A DNA stretch of 60,000 bases from positions 127,543,470 through 127,603,469 of the forward strand of contig CM043962.1 of the NCBI GenBank assembly GCA_014529385.2, written 5' to 3'. Positions 32,901 to 43,913 of the stretch are shown here, piece after piece. Each line of letters begins with the position of its first letter. The stretch's first letter is position 1. The translations under genes and the position numbers were made by a program. Source of the DNA: Adiantum capillus-veneris (lineage: Eukaryota > Streptophyta > Polypodiopsida > Polypodiales > Pteridaceae). The notes beneath the pieces are model-generated. The model saw nothing but the letters and a program-made list of their open reading frames with translations, did not search any database and had not been told where the DNA came from.

Positions 32901-34248
32901 TCTACATTACTCCTTAGAAGATGGGAAAATTTACTATAGGAATTGACTATGCATACCTAAGGATTCTACCCTAACGAATGCTATCCTATATGAAGCACAT
33001 GATGGCCCAACTTCAGAACATCCAGGTTATGCCAAAACCATCAATGCAATTCGCAGAAGTTACTATTGGCAAGGTATGAAGGGTGATGTCCTTCGCTATG
33101 TCAAGCAGTGTTTGTCTTGTCAAAAGATTAAGGAAGAGAGACTAAAGATGCCAGGTAAATTACATCCTTTAGATATTCCCCAAATGAAATGGGAATGTAT
33201 TAGCATGGACTTTATCACCGGGTTTCCTTCTGTTCAAGCTGGCTATGATTCAATCATGGTCATAGTCGACTTGCTTACTAAAGTGGCTCACTTAATCCCA
33301 GTCAAGACAACCTTTACAGCTTCAGATATTGCTCGTCTGTTTGTGAAGGAGGTTTTCAGAATTCATGGTTTACCCAAGAGGATTGTCAGCGATCGTGATG
33401 CCAAGTTTACTTCTAAGTTTTGGGTATCATTGTTTCAAGCTATTGGAACCCAGTTATGTTTTAGTACTGCTTATTATCATCCTAAAACTGATGGCCAAAC
33501 TGAAAGAGTTAATCAAGTAATTGAAGACATCCTCAGAGCCTACTGCAATAGAGAACCTCGCAAGTGGATTCAATACCTACCCTTGGTAGAGTATGCATAC
33601 AATTCCTCTACTCATAGAAGTATTGGAATGACACCTTTTAATGCTCTTTATGGTCAAGAATCTTTATCACCTCTTAAATTTTCTAACCCCACTATTAGGG
33701 TAGAAGCCTCAAAGAAAATGCTTGAAGAAATGGAAGTTCAAACCAAAGCTATTCGAAGGGATATTCAAGCGGCTCAAGATCGACAAAAGAAGTACGCCGA
33801 CTTAAAAAGATCTGATCGGATTTTCAAAGAAGGTGACAAAGTTTTCTTACGAGTAAAGCCCAAAAAGAGCAATCTGTCTCTCGGAAGGTATAAGAAGCTT
33901 AGCTACCGATATTGTGGACCTTACAAAATAATCAAGGTTGTAAGTGATCAAGCTTATAGACTAAAACTCCCTTCTCATCTCAAAGTGCATGATGTATTTC
34001 ATGTAAGTCTGTTAAAACCTTATGTATATAACCCTAACCATGTCCTTGACGATGAGCAAATCATTTTACCTGCTCAAGATGTTCTACAACTCCAACCCGA
34101 TACTATCCTAGAAACTCGGGAGAGAAAGCTTAGGAATAGATCCATCAAAGAACATCTTATCTTATGGAAGGATTTCCATATAGAAGATGCTACTTGGGAA
34201 GATGAGACATCCCTTCTTAAGGATTACCCTTCACTGTTCTTGAGATGA
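29986..34248 (+). pseudogene. Gag-Pol of element C, one frame with three stops
   Basis: From the putative acceptor the frame runs to 34248 with stops only at 30091-30093 (TGA), 31321-31323 (TAG) and 32944-32946 (TGA). Order: Gag (30103-31300), with a zinc knuckle at 30679 whose fourth Cys is Ser (CYECNELGHFRNVS), protease with Asp-Cys-Gly at 30988, RT (IDYRGLN near 31690; FFDD at 31984-31995), RNase H (about 32420-32770), integrase with HHCC from about 32995 and the DDE residues near 33208, 33388 and 33501, and a chromodomain (34090-34245). An extra Tyr sits in the integrase STAYYHPKTDG block. The stop at 31321 falls between protease and RT, where some elements use programmed readthrough, but with two other stops decay is the simpler reading. 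Otherwise no frameshift in 4.2 kb. Confidence 0.92.
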
Positions 34249-34258
34249 CGACATCTCA
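34241..34258 (+). other. Hairpin at the pol stop of C
   Basis: TGAGATG-ACGA-CATCTCA, a perfect 7-bp stem; the pol stop codon TGA lies inside it. Similar in place and sequence to the hairpin at 12971-12985 of element A. Confidence 0.55.
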
Positions 34259-34892
34259 AATTCTAACTTGCGGAGATTGTAAGGTCTCTAATTTCGAATT
34301 TCACACAAGTTCTATTACGCGTTTGAATTTTTTTAAACCATCAATCATTATTTAAGATATTCGAGTTCAAATTATGAATTGTAGGTTGAGAAAACCTAGA
34401 ATTTAAAATTTACGCTACAAAATTCTGACATGTTTAGCTATATGAATCACTAACTAACTTATTGCAAGACTTATTTACTGATTGTAGAATTTTCTTTTAC
34501 TACTGTAAAGTTAATATAAGACTATAAAGTTTAACTTAAAAATGTAAAGTAAATTATTATTAAGGAAATAAATAAAATAATTATAAAGACAAAAGAATAC
34601 ACAGGGATGACAAAAGAAGGCACATAGACTCACCTAGACTCACATAGGAGGGGACAAAGTGGGACACACTGTCACATGAAAAGGAGAGGCTAGTCTTGAC
34701 TAATCTTAATGAGGGGGGGCTGTGTGGCCTTATCTTTTGATGATAATGACAAAGTGGTCAAGCTGATGGGTACCACAAGGGTACCAAAAACGCGGGTATG
34801 ATTTTTGAAGAAAAAAAATTTATTTTTTTATTAAAATTTTTTAAAAAATGGATTTTTTTTTGCAAAAAAAAATTGGACGTTTTCTTTTCTGC

Positions 34893-34900
34893 TATAAATA
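34893..34900 (+). promoter_or_regulatory. TATA box of the C LTR (TATAAATA)
   Basis: TATAAATA in GCTATAAATAGAG lies 88 bp downstream of the deletion breakpoint seen in the 5' LTR. Transcription would start roughly at 34925. The copy in the 5' LTR is deleted. Confidence 0.75.
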
Positions 34901-35090
34901 GAGCATCCATGCTCACACTTTAGACATAGAGATTGCCTTTATAGCGCTCACGAAGTGTTGCCACTTCTCTTAGAGAGAAGGCATCCACAAACCACTAAGA
35001 GAGCAAAAACTCTAGTGGACTAATAAGGTGCGTGTTAAATGAGCATTCAATTAACTTTAGGAATGATGTATATGTGCTATCTCCTACTCT

Positions 35091-35094
35091 AATC
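35091..35094 (+). repeat. Target site duplication of element B (AATC)
   Basis: AATC here and at 43910-43913. A fifth base cannot be confirmed, because the far end of B is mutated (GATA instead of GACA). The uninterrupted site can be read in the 5' LTR of C near 27150. Confidence 0.75.
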
Positions 35095-36689
35095 TGTAAC
35101 ATTTAATGGCCTAATAACTTATGTGTAGCGGAAATTAGCATGAACATAGTGGGCATTTCATTAGAATAGATTCCTAATGAGAATTACAAGAGTGCTTGGG
35201 TGGAGAGAGCAACAAAAAGCATAACACCTAGTTAGATAGCATCGACAATACTTTCAAAAGAGAGAGCAATTAAGCTATTGACAACAGTTGAGGACCGGAT
35301 TTTCATGGAGCCGGTCCCCCCTCCAAAAGGCTTTGTATTATGGTTTCTCCCATCAAGAGAGACATTGTACAATACAATTCTTTGTGTTCCTTCAAAACTA
35401 GCTAGTGCAATGAAGATGGAAACTTCATGCACTCAGCAAAACATTTAACAAACACAACTTGAATTATCCCCGTTCTCAGACCCAAGACCTCACACACCTT
35501 CGAAGATGGTGAGAGCTAGCAGGGTATGAGAGTAGAGTGAGAGGAAGAAGGAGTATCTTACGAGAAAGATGTACATCTCCTCACATAATCACTCATATGT
35601 AGCATAGCTTAGCTTAGTAATTAGCTTGGTAGAGGAGATGAGCATGCATTGAAGCTTGGCTCTTGGTTGGATTTGCATCCACATGCCAAGAGAGTGTTGA
35701 TGTAGGCTTCTATCTCACAAGCTTGGAGTAGGTGATGAGTTCTCCATTAAAGCTTGGGAATAGATAGTCTTCTCTTTCTTCACACATGAGCTTGTGTGAG
35801 TGTGTGTGTGTGATAATGCCTTGCAAAAATCAGCCCCCTCTCTCTCTTGGGCGAGCCCTCTTGCTAAATTCTCTTCCTGAAGCCTCATTGGCCCTCCCCA
35901 AGTCAAGCCAATTACAATTAAGCATCATAAGTGATAGCCTTCTGACATGTGTCCCCCTTTCCCCTTTTGTGAGAGCTTTAGGTAATTAAATAATTAAACT
36001 AAACTCTCATTGGACCCCTTTGCCTCCTGGCCAATAGGAATCAGGCAAGCCATGGGGCTCCTGAATGCTCATTGGACCCCTTGGGAGACTGCCCAATAGT
36101 CTTCTAGGAGACTTAATTCTCATTGGTTTCTTTTATTAAATGTTTTTAAATTAATTAAACTAGATTTACTCTAGCTTAATTTTCATTGGTCCACTTCAAG
36201 GGTCATCCAATAGAAATTGGGCACACCTTGTGGGCATCTGGCCTAGGGAGCTGACATGTGTCCCTCATTCCCTTTATGTAAAGGGAGCTTGTGTGTGTGT
36301 GTGTGTGTGTGGCTTTCTCTCTCATCCCCTACCTTTAGGGCTCGCCCCCTCCCATGTAGGGATGTGCAAAGACTTTTTGGGCACACTCAAAGCATCCAAT
36401 TTTCCCTAGGATTGACCTTTGGACACAACCTTTGAATTTTGGAACCTTAGCATTTTGGAAGTCTTAATGGGCTGAACCTTAGGGTCTTTTTAGCCCATTG
36501 TTGCACATGGCTCTTTTGCAGATGGCCCCCCCTTTGGATCCCTATTTTCCCTCCTTTGGAACCCTACTGTGGCCGGTCTGCTAGCTTAACCAATATTCTA
36601 GCTTTTTCTCCCCTGGCCTTCCCCACATTAAATGATCAGTTTAATATGAGAAAATCATTTAGGAGAATTAGATATTGATTATTATGACA
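35095..36689 (-). repeat. 3' LTR of element B
   Basis: 1,595 bp; reads TGTCATAAT...TGTTACA on the minus strand. Keeps the four ATTGG/CCAAT modules in reverse. Confidence 0.94.
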
Positions 36690-36705
36690 TTACCTCTCTC
36701 TTGAA
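36690..36705 (-). other. Polypurine tract of element B
   Basis: On the minus strand TTCAAGAGAGAGGTAA lies directly before TGTCAT, identical to element A. The adjacent hairpin (36708-36727) has one mismatch compared with A. Confidence 0.8.
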
Positions 36706-37045
36706 ATCATAGTTGTCCTCGACTATGGTGTAGAGAAGATAAAGCATGTTCATGAGTCCTTTTCTTAGCGGGTAGAGGATCCCAATGTTACCCTACGACA
36801 TCATTCCACAATGGATGACTAGTCCATTTGGCGTTTGAGAGCTTGAGGCTGCCGCAAGGATGTCTGCACATTAGTCCTATCAGTCTTTCATAGTAGAGTA
36901 ACAAGCTCTACTTGGTGTTTGGGAGACGTCGTCTCCGCAAACTTGATCTAAGCATGCATACTACTTCATTTTTGTGCACAAATAAAGAAAAAGAGAGTCT
37001 TATAAGACAAAAATTTTGTTCATTTTTAACATTTTGTACATTTGC

Positions 37046-40000
37046 TTACTCTTGGGAAGCATTGTAAGCATTGACAAGGTTTAGGTTATCCTTTAATTGT
37101 ATGCCTTGCATCCATCTAGCATCTTCAAAAGGATAATTCTTAAACTTAATAAGATATTGTCGGATAGTCTTACCGCCTCTTAGTACCTTGTCTTCATGTC
37201 GGAGAATGGACTCGGGCTGCAGCACCTCTTCTTGGTCCTCGATCTCCGGTGGGTCTTCAATAGTTGGTTCTTGAGGTGGATCTCCTTTGTAAGGCTTTAA
37301 TAGGCTCACATGAAAAGCATTGTGTATGAGCCAATGATTGGGCAACTTGAGTTGATAGGCCATCTCATTGATTGGCCTAAGAATCTGAAAGGGACCATAG
37401 TACCTTTTTGCTAGTTTAGCATAGTACTTTTGGTGACCCGTAGGATTCTTGCCCGTTGTGTGCCTTAATCGAGACTTGGGAAACTTTAACAAGACCCAAT
37501 CGTTTTCTTTAAAGGCTTGGGCTCTTCTGTGCTTGTCAGCAGCAGCCTTTTGCCTTTGCTGTGAGATAGAGATAGCATCCTTAATCTTTTGGAAAGATTC
37601 TTGTAGGTCTCGGCTATACTCATCTGCAGCGAAGATCTTCCCATGTACCTTAAGTAGCAAGGGACTTTTTGATCTTCCCTCAATTACTATGGAAGTATGT
37701 ACAGTGTTATTGTAAGCATACTCCACTAAGGGTAAGTACTTCTCCCATTGGGATCTTTGATCTACTTCCGTTACATAGGCTTTTAGTAGATCGAGAATGG
37801 TTAGGTTAGCTATTTCACTTTGGCCATCAATTTGTGGATGATAGACCGAAGAGAAGTTTAGCCTTGTTCCTAAATTCTCAAAGAGACCCTTCCAGAAATT
37901 ACCGGTCATTCTAGGATCTCTATCCGACACTATGGACATGGGCAAGCCATGGTACTTGAAAATTTGTGAAATAAAGAGGGTTGCCATTTGATGGGCTTTG
38001 ATAGTCTTTTTGGCAGGTATAAAATGATCTTGTTTACTAAACCTGTCTACTATCGTCCATATTCCCGTATTCCCATGGATAGACTTAGGCAATCCAAAGA
38101 TAAAATCCATGGATATGCTCTCCCATGGTGAATTAGGGATTGGCAAGGGTTGAAGCAATCCAAGTTGCTTCCCTCTATCAAATTTTGTCTTTTGGCATAC
38201 CACACATTTGGAAACATACTCTTGTATGCTCACTTTCATGGTAGGTCAATAGAAATATGTTTCAATTCCATTTAAGGTAGACTGAATCCCTCTATGCCCC
38301 GCATAAGGTGGAGCATGAGATTCATACATTACTTTCTCACGTAGTGAGTTAGTAACGCATAGTCTATTGCCATAGAGAAGATAACCATCTTGTAAAGTAA
38401 ATGGTTCTTCTTTCTTCCCTAATGCAAGGGCTGAAATCACATCTCTAAAATCGGGATCAATAGCATACTCATCTATCATTGAAGATAGATCATTGTGAGT
38501 TGCTATGGAAACCGCATTCACTCTCGGCCGTCTTGAGAGTGCATCAGCTACTTGATTATGATTGCCAGCAATGTGAGCAATATGAAAATGAAATTGCGAA
38601 AGGAAATTTGCCCACCTCATTTGTTTGTCGGAGAGCTTGGTCTGTGTCATGAAGTACTTAAGACTTTGGTGATCCGTTCGCACAATGAAAGGAGTCCCCA
38701 ATAAATAGTGCTTCCATGAGTCTAAGGCATGTAGAACTGCAAGGAGTTCTTTTTTGTATATGCCTAGAGCTTGCTCAACAGGGTCGAGCCTTCGACTCTC
38801 ATAGCCTATGGCGTGCCCTTCTTGGAGCAAAACAGCTCCAAGGCAATCACCACAAGCATCGCATTGGACCTCAAATGGTTTTGAGAGATCCGGTAGTGTA
38901 AGCACAGGTTGAGAGATAAGCTTTTTGAAAGCATTGTTCTCCTTAGCAGACCATGTATACCTAACGCTTTTCTTTGTTAGGTCATGTAATGGTCCCGCAA
39001 TTTGTGAGAACTTTTCTATGAAGCGTCTATAGTATGCACACATACCTATGAAGCTTCTTAGTTCATGCAGATTCCTTGGTTTAGGCCATCCTTTTATTAC
39101 CTCTAACTTGGATGGATCCATTTGGATGCCATCTTGATAGATAATGTGACCTAAATACTAAATCTCTTGCAAGAAAAATTCACTTTTCTTTCGATTAACA
39201 TAAAGTTTATTCTCTCTTAAAACTTGAAATATTACCTGGAGGTGTTGCTTGTGTTCCTCCAATGAATTAGAGTAGATGATAATATCATCAAAGAACACTC
39301 CAGTGAAGGTTCAATGAGGCCTGAACAGCTTCTCCATCAAGCGGTTGAATGTGGCTGGTGCATTGGTCAAGCCAAAAGGCATGACAATGTATTCGTAAAG
39401 ACCAAATGTAGTACGAAATGCGGTCTTTACAATGTCTTGATCAACTATCCTTATTTGAGGATAGCCACTTTTTAGGTCAACCCTACTGAAGTAGGTCGAT
39501 CCTTTTAGCTTATCAAATAGGTCTTCTACCCGTGGAACGGGAAACCTATTCTTGATAGTGATCCTATTTAGTGCTCTATAGTCGACACACATACGATATG
39601 TGCCGTCTTTCTTTTGCACTAATAGCACAGGTGAGCAAAATGGAGATGAGCTTGGCCTAACCATACCCTTCTCAACTAACTCATGCACTTGCCGCATAAT
39701 CTCCTCTTGTTGAGCTTGAGAAACTCTATAAGGAGGTTTATTAGGCGGTGAACTTCCTGGAAGAAGTTCAATTGTATGGTCATCATTACCTCGTTTAGGA
39801 GGTAGCTCACAAGGGATGTCGTCAATAAAAACATCTTGAAACCCCTTGACAAAATTGGATAACTCTAATTCCTTTTGGTTGCTTTTATTTTCTTTTGCTA
39901 AAGCATTAGGTTCATTTTGAGAGTCTTTAACAAAAATCATGTACACGGAAATAGAGCTCTTTATTGACTTGTTGAAAGCTGGTGTATGTACAATGGGGAT

Positions 40001-41899
40001 GGTGTTACCCATTTCCTTAGCATCTATATACATGTATTTTTCCCTGAACTTAAAGGAGATTCTCCTTTCAGGAAATTTAACATCGGCAGCCAGGCAGTCA
40101 AACCATGGTGCCCCTAGGATTACATCCTCATGCTTGAGAGGAGAGATAAAGAAGTCCTCTTTGTCCACATAGCCTTGGACATGAAGCCTCAATTTCCCGA
40201 TTAAGGGAGTGGCTGAAGCTTCTTACACCTTGAAGGCACTGTCTGCGGGTAGGACATCTCCCATCTCGTAGGATTGTATTCCTAGCTTGGTGGCCAAATC
40301 TATAGATATAAAATTGTGAGTAGAACCAGGTTCAAAGAGAATAAAAGCATCATGTTCTCTTACCTTTCCCCAAGCATGGCATAGAGGAGATCCTTTGTGG
40401 TGAGTTTGGTGAGTCTCCTCCTCTTGGATTTCAACCAAGGAAGCTCTAGGAGGATCTTGGCGGTTGTTCTTTTGGGGACAAGCGCGGTACGCATGCCCTT
40501 GTTCGCCGCACTTGAAACACCGGTTATCCTTACGATAACGCTCAAGCTCTTCAGGAGAGAGTTTCTTCTTACCTTTGTAAACTCCCTTCTCTTTAGCTTT
40601 GTTGGAGTTGCCCTTAGGAGACTTTTGGACATTGTCCTTCCCCTTAGGCTCATTGGAACCCTTATTTTCTGGGGGCTTATTATTTATTTTTGCCCTCGTT
40701 TGGAAATTGATTCGAGAGGCGACCATAGTGTGGTGTATTACCGCCGATATGGTACGTGGTCTTTGGGAGTTGACATACTCCACTATTTCTTCGGTTAAGC
40801 CCGCACAAAATTGTTGCTTTTGCTCTCCAAAATCCAACTTTTTGAAGACAGTGGCTTTGAGTTGTAGGTCCCAAAACTTGTCTACATATTTGTGGATAGA
40901 TTCATTGGGAGAGAGCTTTAAGCTTCGCCATTCGGTGAGTACTTTGTCTTTGGCATCGGTGGCCAAAAACTACTTCATAATGGAAGCTCTTAAAGCTTTC
41001 CATGTTCGTGGAGCTTCACCGTTGGCTCGTAGGCTAGACCACCATTGTCTGGTGGACTTTTGAAAGTGCATAGCTACATGGCGTAGCTTAGAGGACTCCG
41101 TGAAGCCCTCATCTCCAAACGCCGCATCGAATTGTTGGATAAAGGCCAAGACTTTGTCCGTAGCACCAAAGGTACCATCATAGGTAAGGAAAGAGATGCT
41201 CTTCCCTCCCTCTTTGAATTTCTTCAACTTGGACGACCTCTTCCATGCGGCATAGGATTTCCTATGACCTCTTCTTTTTGATGGTTCAAAGGTTGTACCA
41301 TCACTTTCTTCAGAAGGTGAAGAATTTGAAGAAGGTGGAGAAGAGGGTGACCTCTTTCTCGCCTTTTTCTTGTCTTGATCTTTGTCGTCTTCACCATAGC
41401 TTTCATAAGAGTAAGAGGATGAAGAAGATGGAGAAGAGGGTGTCCTCTTTCTCGCCTTTTTCTTCTCTTGCTTTTTATCATCCCTCTTTGAATTATGGCG
41501 TGGAGAAGAGTGTGATGGTCTTCTCTGCTTTGATGGTCTTTCTCGTTCCTTCGGTGGAGGCTCTTGAGTTCTCCTTTGGGAAGGAGATGCATCATCAAGA
41601 AGTAAATTCTTGAGCCCTTCATATGGATTCTCTTCTTCTTCCTGAATCGGAGAGAGACCTCTTTTGGTAGTCTCACAAGGAGGCTTCCTAGGTGTTCTCT
41701 CGTCATGGTGATGAGCTTGGAGAATCCCGTGAGCACGGAGATGCCGTTGCACTTCACTTTGGAGAGATGGATTGCCCATGGCTTGTTGAAGCCTAGAAAC
41801 ATGATAGTTAACAAGAATTGAAGCATCATTAGTAGCTTGCTCATGAGCAAAATCAAAGTTATCAACATTAACTTCACTCTCTTTACTATTGTCAGCCAT
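37046..41899 (-). pseudogene. Gag-Pol of element B with five in-frame stops
   Basis: A single minus-strand frame of 1,618 codons, aligned throughout with the A protein. Stops: 40970-40972 (TAG for Gln, in Gag), 40223-40225 (TAA for Gln, in protease), 39311-39313 (TGA for Arg, before FFDD), 39158-39160 (TAG for Gln, in RT) and 38246-38248 (TGA for Trp, in the integrase finger). Most are C-to-T or G-to-A changes. Three in-frame deletions relative to A: 66 bp in the Ser/Arg region of Gag, 12 bp between repeated AAAAGCTT in RNase H, and 18 bp in integrase. No frameshift occurred, so domain order is fully readable: Gag, CCHC knuckle, protease (EPG in place of DPG), RT, RNase H, integrase, chromodomain-like tail. 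It cannot be active. Confidence 0.95.
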
Positions 41900-42301
41900 T
41901 CTAACAACTTTTAGGTGTAAACTTTTTAGGTGTACTTTGGCACTTCAAGCACTAGTTGCTACTACTCTTTACCCCTTTAGAAAAAGCACTCAAGCTACTG
42001 TACCCGCGGCTCGAATACCATTAATTGCAAGGAATAGAAGAGAGGGTCTTTCGACACCAAAACAGCATCGGCTCCTGTCAAGCTTCAAATAGCTCAATAG
42101 TGGTTAATCCGTAGGCAAGCCCTGTAGGACTCCAATATTAAGACCATAGCTCTCGACGGTGATGCCCCCTTAACTGCACGAAGGCAGGCGCACTGCAAGG
42201 CTGAAAAATCCCTATTCTACTTACTCACAGGCAATTAATAATACCAACCATTTGTAGCTAGCTTGAGGACCTCCCTTCTTGAGCAAGAAAAGAGAAACCT
42301 T

Positions 42302-42315
42302 GAGCTCTGATACCA
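42302..42315 (-). other. Primer binding site of element B
   Basis: On the minus strand TGGTATCAGAGCTC follows the LTR after one base: a perfect initiator tRNA-Met match over its first 12 bases. Confidence 0.93.
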
Positions 42316-42316
42316 A

Positions 42317-43909
42317 TGTAACATTTAATGGCCTAATAACTTATGTGTAGCGGAAATTAGCATGAACATAGTGGGCATTTCATTAGAATAGATTCCTAAT
42401 GAGAATTACTAGAGTGCTTGGGTGGAGAGAGCAACAAAAAGCATAACACCTAGTTAGATAGCATCGACAATACTTTCAAAAGAGAGAGCAATTAAGCTAT
42501 TGACAACAGTTGAGGACCGGATTTTCATGGAGCCGGTCCCCCCTCCAAAAGGCTTTGTATTATGGTTTCTCCCATCAAGAGAGACATTGTACAATACAAT
42601 TCTTTGTGTTCCTTCAAAACTAGCTAGTGCAATGAAGATGGAAACTTCATGCACTAAGCAAAACACTTAACAAACACAACTTGAATTATCCCCGTTCTCA
42701 GGCCCAAGACCTCACACACCTTCGAAGATGGTGAGAGCTAGCAGGGTATGAGAGTAGAGTGAGAGGAAGAAGGAGTATCTTACGAGAAAGATGTACATCT
42801 CCTCACATAATCACTCATATGTAGCATAGCTTAGCGTAGTAATTAGCTTGGTAGAGGAGATGAGCATGCATTGAAGCTTGGCTCTTGGTTGGATTTGCAT
42901 CCACATGCCAAGAGAGTGTTGATATAGGCTTCCATCTCACAAGCTTGGAGTAGGTGATGAGTTCTCCATTAAAGCTTGGGAAGAGATAGTCTTCTCTTTC
43001 TTTCACACATGAGCTTGTGTGAGTGTGTGTGTGATAATTCCTTGCAAAAATCAGCCCCCTCTCTCTCTTGGGTGAGCCCTCTTGCTAAATTCTCTTCCTG
43101 AAGCCTCATTGGCCCTCCCCAAGTCAAGCCAATTACAATTAAGCATCATAAGTGATAGCCTTCTGACATGTGTCCCCCTTTCCCCTTTTGTGAGAGCTTT
43201 AGGTAATTAAATAATTAAACTAAACTCTCATTGGACCCCTTTGCCTCCTGGCCAATAGGAATCAGGCAAGCCATGGGGCTCCTGAATGCTCATTGGACCC
43301 CTTGGGAGACTGCCCAATAGTCTTCTAGGAGACTTAATTCTCATTGGTTTCTTTTATTAAATGTTTTTAAATTAATTAAACTAGATTTACTCTAGCTTAA
43401 TTTTCATTGGTCCACTTCAAGGGTCATCCCATAGAAATTGGGCACACATTGTGGGCATCTGGCCTAGGGAGCTGACATGTGTCCCTCATTCCCTTTATGT
43501 AAAGGGAGCTTGTGTGTGTGTGTGTGTGTGTGGCTTTCTCTCTCATCCCCTACCTTTAGGGCTCGCCCCCTCCCATGTAGGGATGTGCAAAGACTTTTAG
43601 GGCACACACAAAGCATCCAATTTTCCCTAGGGTTGACCTTTGGACACAACCTTTGAATTTTGGAACCTTAGCATTTTGGAAGTCTTAATGGGCTGAACCT
43701 TAGGGTCTTTTTACCCATTGTTTCACATGGCTCTTTTGCAGATGGCCCCCCCTTTGGATCCCTATTTTCCCTCCTTTGGATCCCTACTGTGGCCGGTCTG
43801 CTAGCTTAACCAATATTCTAGCTTTTTCTCCCCTGGCCTTCCCCACATTAAATGATCAGTTTAATATGAGAAAATCATTTAGGACAATTAGATATTGATT
43901 ATTATGATA
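42317..43909 (-). repeat. 5' LTR of element B
   Basis: 1,593 bp. The outer terminus is mutated: the minus strand begins TATCAT rather than TGTCAT. Confidence 0.94.
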
Positions 43910-43913
43910 AATC
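43910..43913 (+). repeat. Target site duplication of element B (AATC)
   Basis: Second copy of AATC, see 35091-35094. Confidence 0.75.

Larger units (their letters stand above)
34278..35094 (+). repeat. 3' LTR of element C, first part
   Basis: 817 bp from TGTAAGG to the insertion point of B; the purine-rich GCGGAGAT just before it is the likely polypurine tract. It keeps the segment missing from the 5' LTR (34809-34896) and the TATA box. Confidence 0.93.
35095..43909 (-). mobile_element. Element B: inverted, decayed relative of A inside the C LTR
   Basis: An 8,815-bp minus-strand element with the same layout as A and close similarity throughout. LTRs are 35095-36689 (3' in its sense) and 42317-43909 (5' in its sense), differing by about 20 positions. 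The primer site is perfect and the polypurine tract is kept. Gag-Pol has five nonsense changes and three in-frame deletions. It is inserted in the first minisatellite unit of the C 3' LTR. Confidence 0.95.

Noticed and set aside
35095-43909. Elements A and B as one duplicated or inverted segment
   Set aside because: Each has its own target duplication and its own LTR divergence, and the flanks differ, so they are separate insertions.
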